This document shows, one piece after another, positions 46,505 through 57,925 of a DNA stretch of 64,000 nucleotides. Within the stretch, counting starts at the first letter, position 1. Each line of letters begins with the position of its first letter. Location of the stretch: positions 1,984,001 through 2,048,000 of the forward strand of contig NHZP01000001.1 of NCBI GenBank assembly GCA_003313425.1, in the 5' to 3' direction. The position numbers and the translations under genes are program-made. Below the pieces are notes generated by a model, which saw only the letters and a list, made by a program, of their open reading frames with translations, ran no database searches and had not been told where the DNA came from. This DNA is from Pseudopyrenochaeta lycopersici. Lineage: Eukaryota > Ascomycota > Dothideomycetes > Pleosporales > Pseudopyrenochaetaceae.

Positions 46505-47462
46505 TCAACGCCAGCCCTCCTTCATCTTCATCTTGAGCAGTTCAAACGCCAGACCATTGAACTCAGTGAGTAGAGCCTCGATCTCCGGCTTGTTGATAAG
46601 ATTAGACATGTGGGCTGATATAGTCTTCGCAACAATATCGCGCAGGCCTTTGTCATGGTCTGGAGTGGTGGAGAAGGCGTGATGAGCTGCGATGGCGAAG
46701 GTGGGATCGTCCCAGAAGTTCTGGCAGGCCCTATAAAACTTTTCCACGACGAGGTCCTTGAGGCCAACCACATCGTATTTGTCGGCAATCTCGTACATCT
46801 TTGCATGAAGGAGAAGCTGGCTCGGATTACCTGTCATGGGAGGGATAGGACGCAAACATTGGCGACAGGTGAAGTTCGAACAAGTGTGCTCACAGTGAGT
46901 GCCACAACGGTGATGTGGACACACTGCGCCACAACTGTAGTATCCATCGAAATTATATTCGCAGCTATGAGGGAACATGGAAGGGGTTGGCTCTGTACTC
47001 TTCTTCTTCTTTGACGGTGTTCCAGTTATAGTGCTGTCATCATTTTTTGAGATCACAGAATACAGTGTCTTATCATCCGCAAGATAAGGTTCGTATTCAC
47101 CTTCGTAGAGGTATTGCATTAGAAGCTTGATAATAGATGGCTCATCGTCGGGGAGGTCGACATTGTTCTGCTCAGATTCCTATTTCGTCGTAAGGAAACG
47201 TCCGATTAAAATGTACAATGGGTGAGCACGACATGAACATACCTTGCCTCCAAACTTAATCGCACGATTGAAGAAGTCGGCACGCGGACATACGATGTTT
47301 TTATGAATCTTATATGTATCAGGGCCGCATGTCACCGTGAGATCCGAGAACCCGCCGGAAGTGAAGAGTCTACTGACAGTTGGTACCAGCCATGCAGAGC
47401 AACTCGATGAAAACATACTCTTTGAACGTATCCAACAAAAGCTTGCGCGAAGTCGCCGCCAT
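46505..47462 (-). CDS. BTB/POZ-domain protein with Cys/His-rich insert (paralogue B)
   Basis: Three exons (47462-47419, 47369-47243, 47179-46505) give 281 aa beginning MAATSRKLLLDTFKELFTSG. The BTB core is FSDLTVTCGPDTYKIHKNIV, then DDEPSIIKLLMQYLYEGEYE. The insert at about 127-163 reads HSC...YYSCGAVCPHHRC...C...SNFTCRQC and shares the CPHHxC and NFxCxxC elements with paralogue A. The C-terminal region (LLLHAKMYEIADKYDVVGLK, then TPDHDKGLRDIVAKTI) is colinear with A. The first exon (44 nt) and last exon (675 nt) have the same lengths in both genes. Identity is moderate, so the duplication is not recent. Confidence 0.86.
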
Positions 47463-47873
47463 CCTTGCTGATTTCTTAGTAGACGAACACAATATCGAAA
47501 GTTAAGTGTGAGGAGCTGGAAAAGCCGATGTGGAGAGCCCACGTCAAAACAATCAGTGAAGAGAAGGCACGACTTGGTCAACATAAGATGCAAGGAAAGA
47601 GGGGACTCATGCAAGTCTCCGCTTCGTGTGACGCGAGACCATACAGACGGGGCCAATTGGGCAAGCGAAGGATTTGAGTCCAACGTCTTCAAAGTAACAA
47701 AACGTAGCAGAAGCCATGATAGAAAGAAATGGCATTGTGAAAAGGCAGAATGCATGATTTGAGTAACAATCGAAGAAGTAAGTCGTAAAACATGATTATC
47801 ACATGATTAAAAATCATAACTATAGCACTCACCTGGCCGTTCAAGGGTATCTACAGCCTCTCCTCCCTTCACA
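47463..47873. other. Upstream region of BTB paralogue B
   Basis: About 410 bp between the BTB start codon and the 3' end of the single-pass membrane protein gene. No gene seen. Confidence 0.4.
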
Positions 47874-48686
47874 TCAATACTCCTGATTCATCAACGCCGC
47901 GCTATCACATCTCGTCTCTGGCGGCAATCTATATCTCCATGTGCTCTCACCATTACTTGTCGTGTTCTGCGTCGTAAACCCAAAGCACATGCCACCAGCC
48001 CAATCATTGATCGAATCAAACGTATTGCGCCAACACACCGAATTGCATATTCGACTATTGCCCGACGCGATCTGCGTCCGGTTGTTGATATTGTAGGCCG
48101 CGCATAGATTTATACAATCGTCCAGTGAGTTTACAGGCCGCCCGATTACATTATCGATTCCGTTCGCGTTGAGGAATGAGAGCTCGCATGCTTTGCGGAA
48201 CTGCATCGTGGTGGAGCCAAAGGTTGCGCGGTAGATTGTATTGTTGGAGGACGGGCAGTCGCGTAGGATGGTGGCGGTTGGGCCGATGAGTTGGGTGGCT
48301 GTTACGGAGGTAGTGGGCTCGGCGGAGGTGGGTGTTGGTGTTGTAGAGGAGGAAGGTTGCGCTCCTGATTGTGATGCTTGTGGTGTATTGTTCGACGAGT
48401 TACTTGAGTTTCGTGACGCCAGTGCGCCGCCGACTCCTCCACCCACCGCAGCTGCTACTACAACTATCGCGACTATCACAACTATCCAGAATGTGCGCTT
48501 TTTCAATCCGCATATTGTTTGTGCGCCATGTCGTTCGTGGGCTGCAGCTTGGTAGGTTTCCTTATGCGTGTCATCGGCATGTGGGTACGCGGGGATTGGC
48601 TCTGGCGAGTAGTAGGGAAACTTTTGTTGGTCAAGATTCTCTGATTGCGGAACGACCTCGAGTTCTGAATGTTGGCCGCGCACCAT
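47874..48686 (-). CDS. Single-pass membrane protein with Cys-containing extracellular domain
   Basis: A single exon from ATG 48686 encodes 270 aa. An in-frame ATG 60 bp upstream (48746) exists, but MVRGQHSELEVVPQSENL is the more natural start. Layout: a polar, Tyr/Pro-rich N-terminal tail (about 1-62); a transmembrane segment (FWIVVIVAIVVVAAAVGGGV, about 66-88); a Ser/Thr-rich stalk with NxS/T sites (about 91-155); and a C-terminal domain with seven Cys (DCPSSNNTIY, CELSFLNANG, CINLCAAYNI, CNSVCWRN...MCFGF). This type II-like layout is common among fungal cell-surface proteins of unknown function, some with WSC- or PAN-like folds. I cannot assign a role. Confidence 0.75.
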   Translation of the reverse strand: MVRGQHSELEVVPQSENLDQQKFPYYSPEPIPAYPHADDTHKETYQAAAHERHGAQTICGLKKRTFWIVVIVAIVVVAAAVGGGVGGALASRNSSNSSNNTPQASQSGAQPSSSTTPTPTSAEPTTSVTATQLIGPTATILRDCPSSNNTIYRATFGSTTMQFRKACELSFLNANGIDNVIGRPVNSLDDCINLCAAYNINNRTQIASGNSRICNSVCWRNTFDSINDWAGGMCFGFTTQNTTSNGESTWRYRLPPETRCDSAALMNQEY

Positions 48687-49676
48687 TTTGAGATCTCCCA
48701 AAATGTGCGAAAAATGGCTCAGAAGCAAAGGGAAAGAATAAACCAAAGAGTAATTGCCCGCGTTGGATCGCCCTGGTCAAGGAGGCTTATTATGGCTGCT
48801 TGCATAAACGAGGCGTAAGGCCTCCCGTCTCCCGCGGAGCGGATCGCGAGTGGGGCTAAACTTGGTACCTCAGCCACGGCGCTTGCATGCCTCATCTGTG
48901 TGTGAGGCTTGGAGAAACTTTCAGACATTGTCGCAGAAGGAGAAGTGGCTCAGGAACTCGTTATATATACAACAGTGATGGCACAGCAATACTCTGGAAA
49001 TTCCGCTATTGGCACTCTACGAGCAGGCGGGAAAGCGATTTGCTGAGCCTCCGCTTAAAACCCCGAAGCCACCAAGATCGCTGACACAAACATTCTCTCG
49101 GAGGCTGAGATACCAAAGTTCGTCTGTGAGAACTCGAATCTATACGGATAAAAGGTCAAGCTGGTAGTACAGAATTACTGAAGCTTGGTTGGGAGATCAC
49201 TGTGTGCGCACTCATTTCTTGCCCTCCCCATATTCTCCGTCATCAGCTCGGTGATACAAGTCCCAGGCCATTTGTATGGCAATCGTGAGATTAACGTGGC
49301 TCAAGCCATCTTCACGACCCAATACCTGCGATAGGAGTCTGCTGACTACGCATTGATTTGTGCGCAATTGGAGTCACAATGACTGTCGTAGATGTGATGG
49401 GTCCATCAAAGCCTCTTGGTAAATTTTTGCAAGATTGAATGCACTTGTTGCAACTTACGATCCAATCGGCATGTGCCTACATAGTCGGAAGGTAGTAGGA
49501 TTTACCTATTGAAACAACAAGTTGAATCTAAGCCAGATAGAAAGAGGAGATGTGGCTCCCAAGTGAGATTATCCGACCCTAGGTTCAAACTTTTGGGATG
49601 CTCTGCAATTCACACTCAGTAAAGAGCGGACAGGTCGTAAGTGTGATGCTCTATAGTCCGAAAAGGTGTGCCTACA
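48687..49676. other. Intergenic region upstream of the membrane protein gene
   Basis: About 1 kb without a supportable gene; it holds the promoter of the membrane protein gene and the 3' region of the Zn2Cys6 regulator gene. A tatatatac element lies near 48962-48970. Confidence 0.4.
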
Positions 49677-52000
49677 TCACTGGGCCTGGAAATTGAACGC
49701 AGAGAGGTCTATGGGGTTGTCATTGTAGTCGTTCATCTGGAAGTCCACGAGAAGACTATCCCAACTCAACCAATTCATCTGCTCCGGGTAGTCCAGCGGT
49801 AGCGTATCAGATAGAGTAGAAGGAATGCCCAAGCTCGCGTTGAGGGCTGCCGTGTCCCAATCGAAAGCTTTCGATGGGTCTGCATATGCGAAGAGGCCGT
49901 CTTCCCCAAGGGTGTTGCTCTCTTGAGGAATGACAGGCACCTGGGACGGCGTTTCTAAAGTATCCGATTGTTTTGATGGCTTCTTAGAACTTTTCGTGCG
50001 GAACTTTCGATTTCGTATGAGCCTAATGAATGCTGGTTCTCGTTCACCGCTGGCGGGGACACCTTGAGCTGCGGTATAAGCCTCCCATGCCTTGAACGTC
50101 AAATTGCTAACAGCAATGGGTAGTGCTCTCTTTGATAACTCTTTTTCAAAGCTCGGGTGAAATTGGTATGTCTTTTCTACCTCTTTCCATGCTTGTTCTA
50201 CCTGTGCGCCTTCAGTCCGATGCCGAAGCTCTGATATGAGAAAGATGAATGCTTTCCATTGGAAATGTAAGTTGACATGCCACATGAACCCTTGCATATC
50301 TTTCATAGTATATGCCAGATTCTGCGCAACTAGAATCTGAAGGGCGAGGTCAAAAAGAAAGTCTTTCTGCGCTTGTGGTATTTCCATTTTGTGGTAATCA
50401 GCACTGTGAGCCATGAATCTCATCATGAAGATGATGGTTTTCCCAAGATGAGAGCACATTAAGTGCCATGTGATCGATGTATCACAGTATTGAAGGTATT
50501 TTCGTTGGAAGTGAGCCTCCAATTCGTCAATTGCTTTGTCTTTGATGGCGATTTGGACTGCGCTAGTAGTCAATCGGTTCCAAACTCCATCGAATGTGAC
50601 GTGGCTGTCTGCTGAACGCTTGAGAAACTCGGCAACGAGACATCGAATGAGAAAAAACATCATCTCAGTAGCCCCGTTGTGTTCTTTGGGGAGCTCTTTC
50701 ATGCCTAAGAACAGATCGCTGTCGTTGAGATTGGCAGGCATTTTGACGTCTCCCATCAGAAGCATATGAGAACTCCCTGTGCCAGCAAGCTTTTGCGAAA
50801 ACCCTTCAAGCATCATGATCTGCCACCATAGTCGTCTACGCATCTCAGTCTCGAATGGTGGTAAGTTGAGTTTCTCGCCATCCCGATGGAGGCCAAGACG
50901 CTGGCCGATGCGCTGAGCGATCCCCGAGTAGGTCCATATGATACGTGCGTCATAGTTTTGAAGAGAGAGCTGCATTCATTTAGCCTCAACTGCTTCCTAT
51001 TTACACATTCCAAACCTGAGGCGTCACTTACAATAAAGAGGACGAATGCTTTCAGTACCATAAGATCGGATGTTTTTATGATACTCGCATTTACCAGCGC
51101 CTGCTGGGCTCCGGACCTAAATCGTTGAGTAGTGTTAAATTTTGACTCCCCCAGCAATCTCCAACAGTCTCCATCGCTCAGCGATTCTGCCGTTATACAG
51201 TAAATGGCAAACATCAATGCTTCTACGTTTTTCGGGATTTTATCCAGATTGCCGATTGCGTTTGAAACAATTTGCTGTACTGAGGGTGCGTGAAATACCT
51301 TAACTAATGGGTTGATGTTATCAAGGTATAATTGCCAAAGTTTGAATACTTGCACCGGCTCAGGATGTAGGCATCGTAAGGAACCTGAGGGCGTATGGGC
51401 GCCGAACAACAGCAGACTTGCCCTGTCCGGAAATTTTGCGATTGAAGGAGCTCCAGAATGGTCCTCAGAAGACTCGTCATCGGAAGAATCGTCAAGGATT
51501 TCTTTGGACTCTCGGAACTCGCCCTTCAGACTAGTCCAAATGCCATTCTCTAGGTAGCGTGACTTCCAATCTTCCAGGACAAGGACTCCAGTCTCAGATG
51601 ATGTACGGGTATTGGGTATTGATTGAAGATTATGGGGTTCAAGGAAACCATTAATCCCAGAGACTTCTTGCCGCTCTTGTACTTTTGGGATCCCATGCTT
51701 CACCAATTCCTCTGGGTCTACCCCAAGCTGACGAAGCGCATCTTCGTACAGTCGTAGCCTAGTCGTGGTATCAACATCTCTCATGCCCTTTTTCCTCCTG
51801 CGTGGTGGTGGAGGGGCTTTGTAGACGCAGTCTACACGACCTTTTGTACAATTTTCGCAACCACCAGGTCGTCGGTCACATTTCACTTTTCGAGAGGCAC
51901 AGACCACGCAAGAGAAGCTCTTCTGGATAGGTGAATCTGTAGTTGTCGTACCCGATTCCGGCGATGTACCAGATGAGCCGGCGACTTGCGCTGGTATCAT
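49677..52000 (-). CDS. Zn2Cys6 transcription factor
   Basis: Exons 52000-51032 and 50969-49677 (62-nt intron, GTAAGT...GCAG) give 753 aa. One zinc cluster, CVVCASRKVKC...CENC...C (spacing 2-6-6-2-6), lies at about residues 31-58 and is followed by a basic linker (PPPPRRRKKGMRD) and a short coiled segment (TTRLRLYEDALRQLGVD). The middle homology region starts at LYLDNINPLVKVFHAPSV; joining the exons gives AFVLFILSLQNYDARIIWTYSG, then RIGQRLGLHRDGE and EMRRRLWWQIMMLEG, the classic fungal-specific transcription factor domain. An acidic patch (DDSSDDESSEDHSG) and the acidic C-terminus may serve activation. No target can be named. Confidence 0.9.
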
Positions 52001-52962
52001 CGTGGACGAAGAGTTATAGTGAAGGATTTCTCGTCGTGTTCACCTTGAGTAAACGCGCAAAAAGAGCCAAAGATAACCAAGTTACAAGGAGATTCTTGAT
52101 GTGTAAACAAAGTAGCCACTGTCATATCTCATACAGATGGGTTTGTTTGTTGAACCGTTGCTCCTTGTCGAACACATCGATACTGAGGTCGGAAAAGGCG
52201 TGAAACAGACCGTTATGCAGGGTAAGTTTGAAGTCAGCCACCCGAATTAGTCATCTAGTGGCTTTTTCGAGGATGCCACCGCATTCTTGACTTTAGGAAC
52301 GCTAGTCTGCGAAATACCACCAATAGCACCGCCTTGTGACTGTGCACTGCTAAAGCACATTCCGAAACTTAATCAAGTAATGGGGTTGCTTGGAGCGTGT
52401 GGCACCACTTCGGTGCACCGTGAAAAGGCCGCGTAGGCCCGGATATTGCGCCGAATCGGGAACGCCACTGTTGTCCTGCGCGCTCGATGTCTTTGTCAAA
52501 CGCGCTAGAGGCGTGAGCCAAAGGTGAAAGTCTTCAATAACTTCATAGGCTTATAGTTCTTAGTGAAAGCACTACTCCCTTCAACCAGATGGTCTTTTAT
52601 GGTGGTAACACACTAGAAACGTAGATCGGTCTTTTCAAGTCACGCACAGTTCGCGCAAAGATTTTATCCTCAAAAAAACTACACGGTAGTCGTCCGCTGT
52701 ATGCTCATCTACTCAGATTTCAGTTTGTTCGACATCATTTGAGTTTCTGACTTGACCATCAATGGCTCAACAGCTCTCTGAAGTAAATGCTAGCCCGGAG
52801 GAACCCAAAGCCCTGGCCGCTTGATCTGTTCGGCTCGACATCGATGCTCAATGAAGCGTATACGCATTCACGATAATTAGCAATTAACTTACTTTCCTTC
52901 GTTCCTCAATCCTTTGACCCATATTACCTAGTAACCGCCCGTTGCGAATATTCCTAAATTGA
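52001..52962. other. Intergenic region upstream of the regulator gene
   Basis: About 960 bp between the regulator start codon and the 3' end of the GPI-anchored-type gene. No coding frame, RNA or repeat was recognised. Confidence 0.4.
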
Positions 52963-53678
52963 TCACCAAACATTAAGAGCAACAGCGCCCGCTACGGCAA
53001 GGAGGGCTGAGCCTTCAATACCAAATCTCACAGCAGCACCAGTACTTGCGGGCGCCGTACCACTACTCGTAGGAGTTGCTCCTACATTAGATGCTTGACT
53101 TCTTGCAGCCGCAGAACCACTAGCCGTTATGCTAGCACTCGAACGAAGGCTTGCGCTAGCAACAGCCGTGCTTTGCGACGCGCCAGTTGAACTTCCACCC
53201 CCACTCAACAAACTCGCCCCCTCAACAATTGTGGCCGAGATGAACGCAACGGCACTGCTAGAAAGGACAGCGGTAACAGGACCGTCCGTATCATCGTTTC
53301 CGCCCTTCTGATCAACGGTGCATGTCATTTCGATAGCCTGAGAGTTGTAATCGCAACCAAGACTCATGGAAACAGTGTCCATAGACATGGTCGCCTGGTA
53401 GCGGGTTTTAGAAATGATGGTGTATTCAAGGCCAGGTCCCCAGCCGCAGTCGTTCGAGTCCGTCCCAGTGGGGCAAGCAATACGAAATTGGGTGGTGGAT
53501 GGGTTGGCAGATTCGATGGTAGCGATTGGTTGCACACCGTCATATCCTGAAGGTTATTAGAGGCTTCGTCTTGAGGCACCCAAATCCGCTACTTGCCACC
53601 AGGGAAGAAGAACGAGACGACGCCCTGGCCATAAGCGAGGCCAGCTAGGACAGAAATAGTGGCGAGAGTTTGTCGCAT
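52963..53678 (-). CDS. Putative GPI-anchored cell-surface protein
   Basis: Exon 1 (53678-53600) encodes a signal peptide (MRQTLATISVLAGLAYGQ) and the start of the mature protein. Exon 2 (53546-52963) follows a 53-nt intron with donor GTGGCA and acceptor TTCAG; the donor is not ideal, but only this join keeps frame, giving VVSFFFPGYDGVQPIATIES. The 220-aa product has a small Cys-containing N-terminal domain (FRIACPTGTDSNDCGWG, LGCDYNSQAIEMTCTV), a Ser/Thr/Ala/Gly-rich region and a hydrophobic C-terminus (GIEGSALLAVAGAVALNVW) expected of a GPI signal. It belongs to a widespread group of fungal wall proteins of unknown function. Confidence 0.75.
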
Positions 53679-54825
53679 GATGTTTGTTGGACTGAGTGCG
53701 CAGTTGGTTGGCTTTGAAGGGTGTTTCTTGAGTATGTGAATTCTTTGGAGAGTGAATGAGCGACTGATGAGATCAATAGAAGCGAATGTATGAACAACGA
53801 AAAGGAAATGTCAGTACAGAAGGCTTGAATCGTGGGTCGTGGACAATGCTTCCTTATTTAATGTCCCCTGAGCTTGAATCAATGCTTATTTTTTAGCGGC
53901 CCCGGGCCTGAGTCTGGAATGGATCTGCACCAGCTTCATGAGCGATTGATCAGGGCTCGACGCTTTCCCAGGCACTCAAACATAGTTGTCCAATCTAGGC
54001 GGATGTTGCGCATGTAGAAAAGCATGAATTAAATGCCCATATGGATTAGGAAAATAATATACGCCGCGCAAACTCTGTGGACAAACCGTTCATGGCTACG
54101 AATGCTCATTTCCGGTATCAGCGGTTATTTCCGTGGGTTTGAATGCTAGCGCAGCCCATTCGGCCGCGGGAAGGACCTTGAATCGATCGCTTACAGGCTG
54201 AGTCGATGCTTTCGTCTTTGGAATTCATGATACTCTTGGTGTAGACCCCGTGGAGGCGGATGACATAGCTTTCGACCAGGTGCTGACGCTTCTGTCAATT
54301 TTCTTTCTTGTTGCGGCTGCTCGGTCGCTTTACACTGCTACATAACGCAAATTCCACCACAGACCGAACGCCGAGATATTACAAGGACGGGCGGTGAACC
54401 TAAATCGATGATTTCACTCAAGACTCTTTAAAAATTACGTATAAGGCTGGCCGGCTCATCGTTACGCTTTAGAGCTTTCCATTATTTCAAGCTTCATCTC
54501 GCTATGCAGGGTTTACTGGATGATGTAACGCGGTACCGTCAGATGAGGACGATTTATCGTGCAGAGAAACGCCATGTACCTGCAGGAGAAGCATGTCAGC
54601 CCGCATGCACCAACCAATTCAATTGCCATAAAAGACAACACTCATGCATTTTCCTTATAATCGTAGCTACTTCTTTGGATTTTTGTGTATGGAAGACGCG
54701 CTTTTCTCATATGCACTTTGTGGTGTAGAGTCACGCGACTAACGTGACCGACTTTGGTACAGCTCATACTTGGAGCCTAGCGTCGGCCCCACACACCGCA
54801 ACCATCCTCACCAGCACCAGTCGAA
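53679..54825. promoter_or_regulatory. Divergent upstream region
   Basis: About 1.15 kb between the start codons of the GPI-anchored-type gene (minus) and the EthD-like gene (plus). No supportable gene lies within. A short open frame at 54504-54728 has no features. Confidence 0.4.
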
Positions 54826-55641
54826 ATGCCATTGACTCGCTCTAATACTATTTCAAGTCTCCGAGGCAAGGGTCTCTTGATTCTATGGGGAGGTATAGAT
54901 CCAGCGACGACAAACGAGGATGATCTGAATGATTGGTGGACGAACGAGCATCTCCCTGAGCGGCTACGCCTTCCAGGCTTCGAAAGAGCGCGACGCTACC
55001 GCGCGCTTAAAGATGAAAATGGCCGCAATGAGTATATGGCCTTATACGAAGCTTTAATGTTGGAGGATCTTGCCTCGGCAGGGTACCTTCACGCTCTCAA
55101 CAATCCAACAGAAAGAACGAAGCAATTCATGCCCTGCTTAGCCGGAATGAGTCGCTCCGCATGCAAGACTTTGTTATCGTCACCAGTCGCACCATCTGAG
55201 GCATGCGATCAAGAGCACAGATATCTCATACTGATGGTCTTACATACCTGGCGTCCTTCCGAAGAGATCCGGAGTGGTTTGGAAACGATTGTCAACGACC
55301 ACCTATGTCGTAAAGAGTATCCTCCGCCGATTGAAGTCAAGTATACCCATATTGCGGGCCAAGATGAATTGGTCACAAGAGTCGGGAGTGCCAGCAAATC
55401 TTACGATGGTGTACAGTTCACTCAGCAGCACAGAAACATTGAGAATCAATGCTTGGGAAAGCTCATCTTGATATTTGAACTTGGCGATCCCGGCGGACCA
55501 AGATCATGGATGACGGATTTGCTCCACAGCGAATGGCTCGATGTCTTCGTCAGAAACATTGAAAAAACAGGAATAGATGTCGGATATCGGAATATTTTCA
55601 AGCTGATCTGCTCAGTGGACAAGAGCGACATTGACGGCTGA
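54826..55641 (+). CDS. EthD-like dimeric alpha-beta barrel protein
   Basis: A single exon encodes 271 aa. The N-terminal half has the hallmark of fungal EthD/ABM-type proteins: GLLILWGGIDPATTNEDDLN, then DWWTNEHLPERLRLPGFERA and RRYRALKD...NEYMALYEAL, a ferredoxin-like fold with a conserved NEHxPxRLxLPGF segment. The second half (about 130-260) looks like a second, more diverged ferredoxin-like unit (YLILMVLHTW...). No signal peptide is present. Relatives include decarboxylases and cyclases acting on aromatic polyketides and proteins with no known activity. The neighbouring genes do not form a recognisable pathway, so a reaction cannot be given. Confidence 0.75.
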   Translation: MPLTRSNTISSLRGKGLLILWGGIDPATTNEDDLNDWWTNEHLPERLRLPGFERARRYRALKDENGRNEYMALYEALMLEDLASAGYLHALNNPTERTKQFMPCLAGMSRSACKTLLSSPVAPSEACDQEHRYLILMVLHTWRPSEEIRSGLETIVNDHLCRKEYPPPIEVKYTHIAGQDELVTRVGSASKSYDGVQFTQQHRNIENQCLGKLILIFELGDPGGPRSWMTDLLHSEWLDVFVRNIEKTGIDVGYRNIFKLICSVDKSDIDG

Positions 55642-55981
55642 CAGAATGACTTGTCGCGACAGCGCCACAGTGGCCGCCTTACCTTTGAGACATATCCGGT
55701 ATCGCGCCAGATCACTCCAGGCACCCCAACCAATCATGTCAGCCCCCTGCAGGGAATATACGAGTGCAAAGTATAGAAAGGTACCAAAAGCGGGTCGCGT
55801 CAGCAAGGGTGGTAATCCTTCTTGTGTCCTGAGGATTGACCGGTGAACACCAGCCCCGCGATAAAGGCAAAGCCGCTTCCGCATCGATCAGCAGCGTTTG
55901 CAGTGTCTCCTATCATTTCATCAACAACAACATCTACAAGGGTAATACTGTGGAAACGGTCGTATCCTACATTTCGTCAAG
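55642..55981. other. Short intergenic region
   Basis: 340 bp between the EthD-like stop and the ATG of the four-TM protein gene on the same strand. No gene seen. Confidence 0.4.
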
Positions 55982-56695
55982 ATGCCTTTCTTTCCCAGCG
56001 CTGGCTCGCCTCGCCTCCGGGCAATCCAGATCGCCCAAGTCAGCATCATCTGCTTGACCATCTTGGCCACTCTACTCACAGCTGTCATTCCCTCGAAGCA
56101 TAAAGGGTTCGTATACACCTCTGTGCTAAGCACCGGCTCGAGACATCACTAACACTGACCTTCTCATCAGCTTTACATTCGGCCTCCTTTACTCCCTCAT
56201 TCTATCATCAATCACGACAGGTTACCTCGTGCGCAAGGAGCAAATCCGTGCCATCAATGGTACCTTGACTAAAGACAAATATGTCAAGTACCAGTTGTTC
56301 AAGATCATCGCTGCTGCAGGATTGTACGTTGTCGGCTTTATTGGGCATCTCGCTAGCCCTCAGGGCAATGACGTTCAGAAGCCGGGTGAGCAAGGGTTGT
56401 GGATCAGTGGTGTGAAAGTAAACAAGTGGCAGGGTATGATCATTTGGATGAACTTCTTCAACTGGTATGTACTCATTTCCACTGTCGTGACTGTCATTGT
56501 TTTGGAGATGCCAACATCGTTCGTAGGGTTTTCCTCTGGGCGAGCTTATTCTACTCGTGCTGCATGAGTGGCCAGAGGCAAGGTGCCATTGCTCTTGGGG
56601 GCGAGGAGGCTCAGATCGGATTGGACGCTGACACTGCTGATGATGAGGCTATTGCACGCTCTCTACAAGCCCAGGACCCCAACTGGCGCGCTTAG
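55982..56695 (+). CDS. Small four-TM membrane protein (MARVEL-like layout)
   Basis: Three exons (55982-56106, 56171-56464, 56527-56695; introns 64 and 62 nt) encode 195 aa from MPFFPSAGSPRLRAIQ. Four hydrophobic segments are visible: IAQVSIICLTILATLLTAV, FTFGLLYSLILSSITTGYLV, FKIIAAAGLYVVGFIGHLA and, across the last splice, MIIWMNFFNWVFLWASLFYS. N- and C-termini are probably cytosolic, and the tail (about 155-195) is acidic. The layout resembles fungal MARVEL-type proteins of the plasma membrane, but this is from topology, not a motif. Confidence 0.72.
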
Positions 56696-57040
56696 AGAAG
56701 CATGATGTGCCCGTCCATGTTACTTAGCTCAACAGTAGTCCTGTATCTGGGTGAATAAGGATAAAGCTACAATCATGGCGTACACGAATTTAAGGAACAT
56801 TGAATGAGAAGATGTGTAGTCGGTGCAAGCTCTCCAGTCGGTCATTACTATTTACTGCCCTTCAATCATCTCTAGATATAACTTTACCCCCTATAAGAAT
56901 TGAAATTATATCTTAAATACAGAGTGCATTGCGATTGCAAGCGAACTTTGTCCATCGTCATGCACTCATGTCACATACAAAGAATCGAACGAAAACATCA
57001 ACCCATCCCTTGGGGAATAAACGCCATCGTTGTAGCAGCT
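56696..57040. other. 3' region between convergent genes
   Basis: About 345 bp between the stops of the four-TM gene and the CFEM gene; AT-rich, with no coding features. Confidence 0.4.
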
Positions 57041-57925
57041 CTACAAAGCGAAAGCAGCGAGGCCAACAAGACCAGCAATGGCAGCTGGGATTTCAAAAGC
57101 GGAAGCCGCACCAGTGAACTCAGGCACCGATGGCCTGGTAGATGAAGCCTTGGTCGGGTAACCGGTACCAGCGGGGACGCTTGGCTTTCCAGTGCCAATC
57201 GGGTACGGAGGAACACTTGAGCCAACCGGCTTCGGTGATGGTGTGCCAGTTGGAGCCGGGGGAAGCTTTGTCGTCTTCGAGAGGGTCTTCGTTACAGTGA
57301 TGGTTGACTGGTCGGTGCAAGACTCCTTAGGGGTTCCAGATGGAACAACGTAGCCGCTAGAAGCTGGGTGGCCGCTGGAGGCGGCAGGATAGGTGGCAGC
57401 AGGATAGGTGGCAGCGGGCGCAGAGGCTACCTGAGTTAGTGTTTTTCTGTGAGTGAAAGGGGCTAGGGTGTGCATACCAGCAGAACTCGCAGCAGGCTCT
57501 TCAGGCTCACTGCTAGGCTCAGGTTCAACGGGTGCAGCGCTCGATGTAGGCTCTGGCTCAACAGGCGCAGCGCTGGACGTAGGCTCTGGCTCGACAGGTG
57601 CGGCACTCGATGTGGGTTCCGGTACAGCGCTTGATGTAGGCCCTGGTGATGGAATAGTGATCGGTACACCAACTGCCTCACAGATCGCCACCAAGGCTTC
57701 CACGGCTGCTACCTGGTCCGCAGCAGAGCAAGCCGCCTCGATGCATGGGGTAACCTGAGGAGTAAGCTCAGCAGCTTTTCCACACGAGCAAGCGAAGTCG
57801 GTGAGCCCGCAACCAGTGTTTGGGATGCTGGTAGCAAAGCATGACAAGGAGCAAACTGGGAGTGTGCTGATGTCCTGGGCGGCGACGATGGCCACGAGGG
57901 CAGCGAGAGTGATCGTGTACTTCAT
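57041..57925 (-). CDS. CFEM-domain GPI-anchored-type protein
   Basis: Starts at ATG 57925 (MKYTITLAALVAIVAAQ, signal peptide); earlier in-frame ATGs upstream have no signal and are unlikely. Exons 57925-57478 and 57426-57041 give 277 aa; the 51-nt intron (GTATGC, CTAAC branch, GGTAG) removes a segment unlike its surroundings. The CFEM domain (about 20-85) has all eight Cys in the expected order: CSLSCFATSIPNTGCG, then DFACSCGKA, TPCIEAACSAAD and ICEAVGV. A Pro/Ser/Glu-rich stalk with three 11-residue repeats and a Ser/Thr/Pro region follow, ending in a hydrophobic tail (IPAAIAGLVGLAAFAL) for GPI attachment. CFEM proteins sit in the wall or membrane; some bind haem or act at host or surface contact. 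Confidence 0.88.
   Translation of the reverse strand: MKYTITLAALVAIVAAQDISTLPVCSLSCFATSIPNTGCGLTDFACSCGKAAELTPQVTPCIEAACSAADQVAAVEALVAICEAVGVPITIPSPGPTSSAVPEPTSSAAPVEPEPTSSAAPVEPEPTSSAAPVEPEPSSEPEEPAASSAGMHTLAPFTHRKTLTQVASAPAATYPAATYPAASSGHPASSGYVVPSGTPKESCTDQSTITVTKTLSKTTKLPPAPTGTPSPKPVGSSVPPYPIGTGKPSVPAGTGYPTKASSTRPSVPEFTGAASAFEIPAAIAGLVGLAAFAL
57519..57617 (-). repeat. Three 33-bp repeats in the CFEM stalk
   Basis: Units 57519-57551, 57552-57584 and 57585-57617 each encode an 11-residue unit with the core TSSAAPVEPEP. Such stalk repeats commonly vary in number between strains. Confidence 0.8.
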
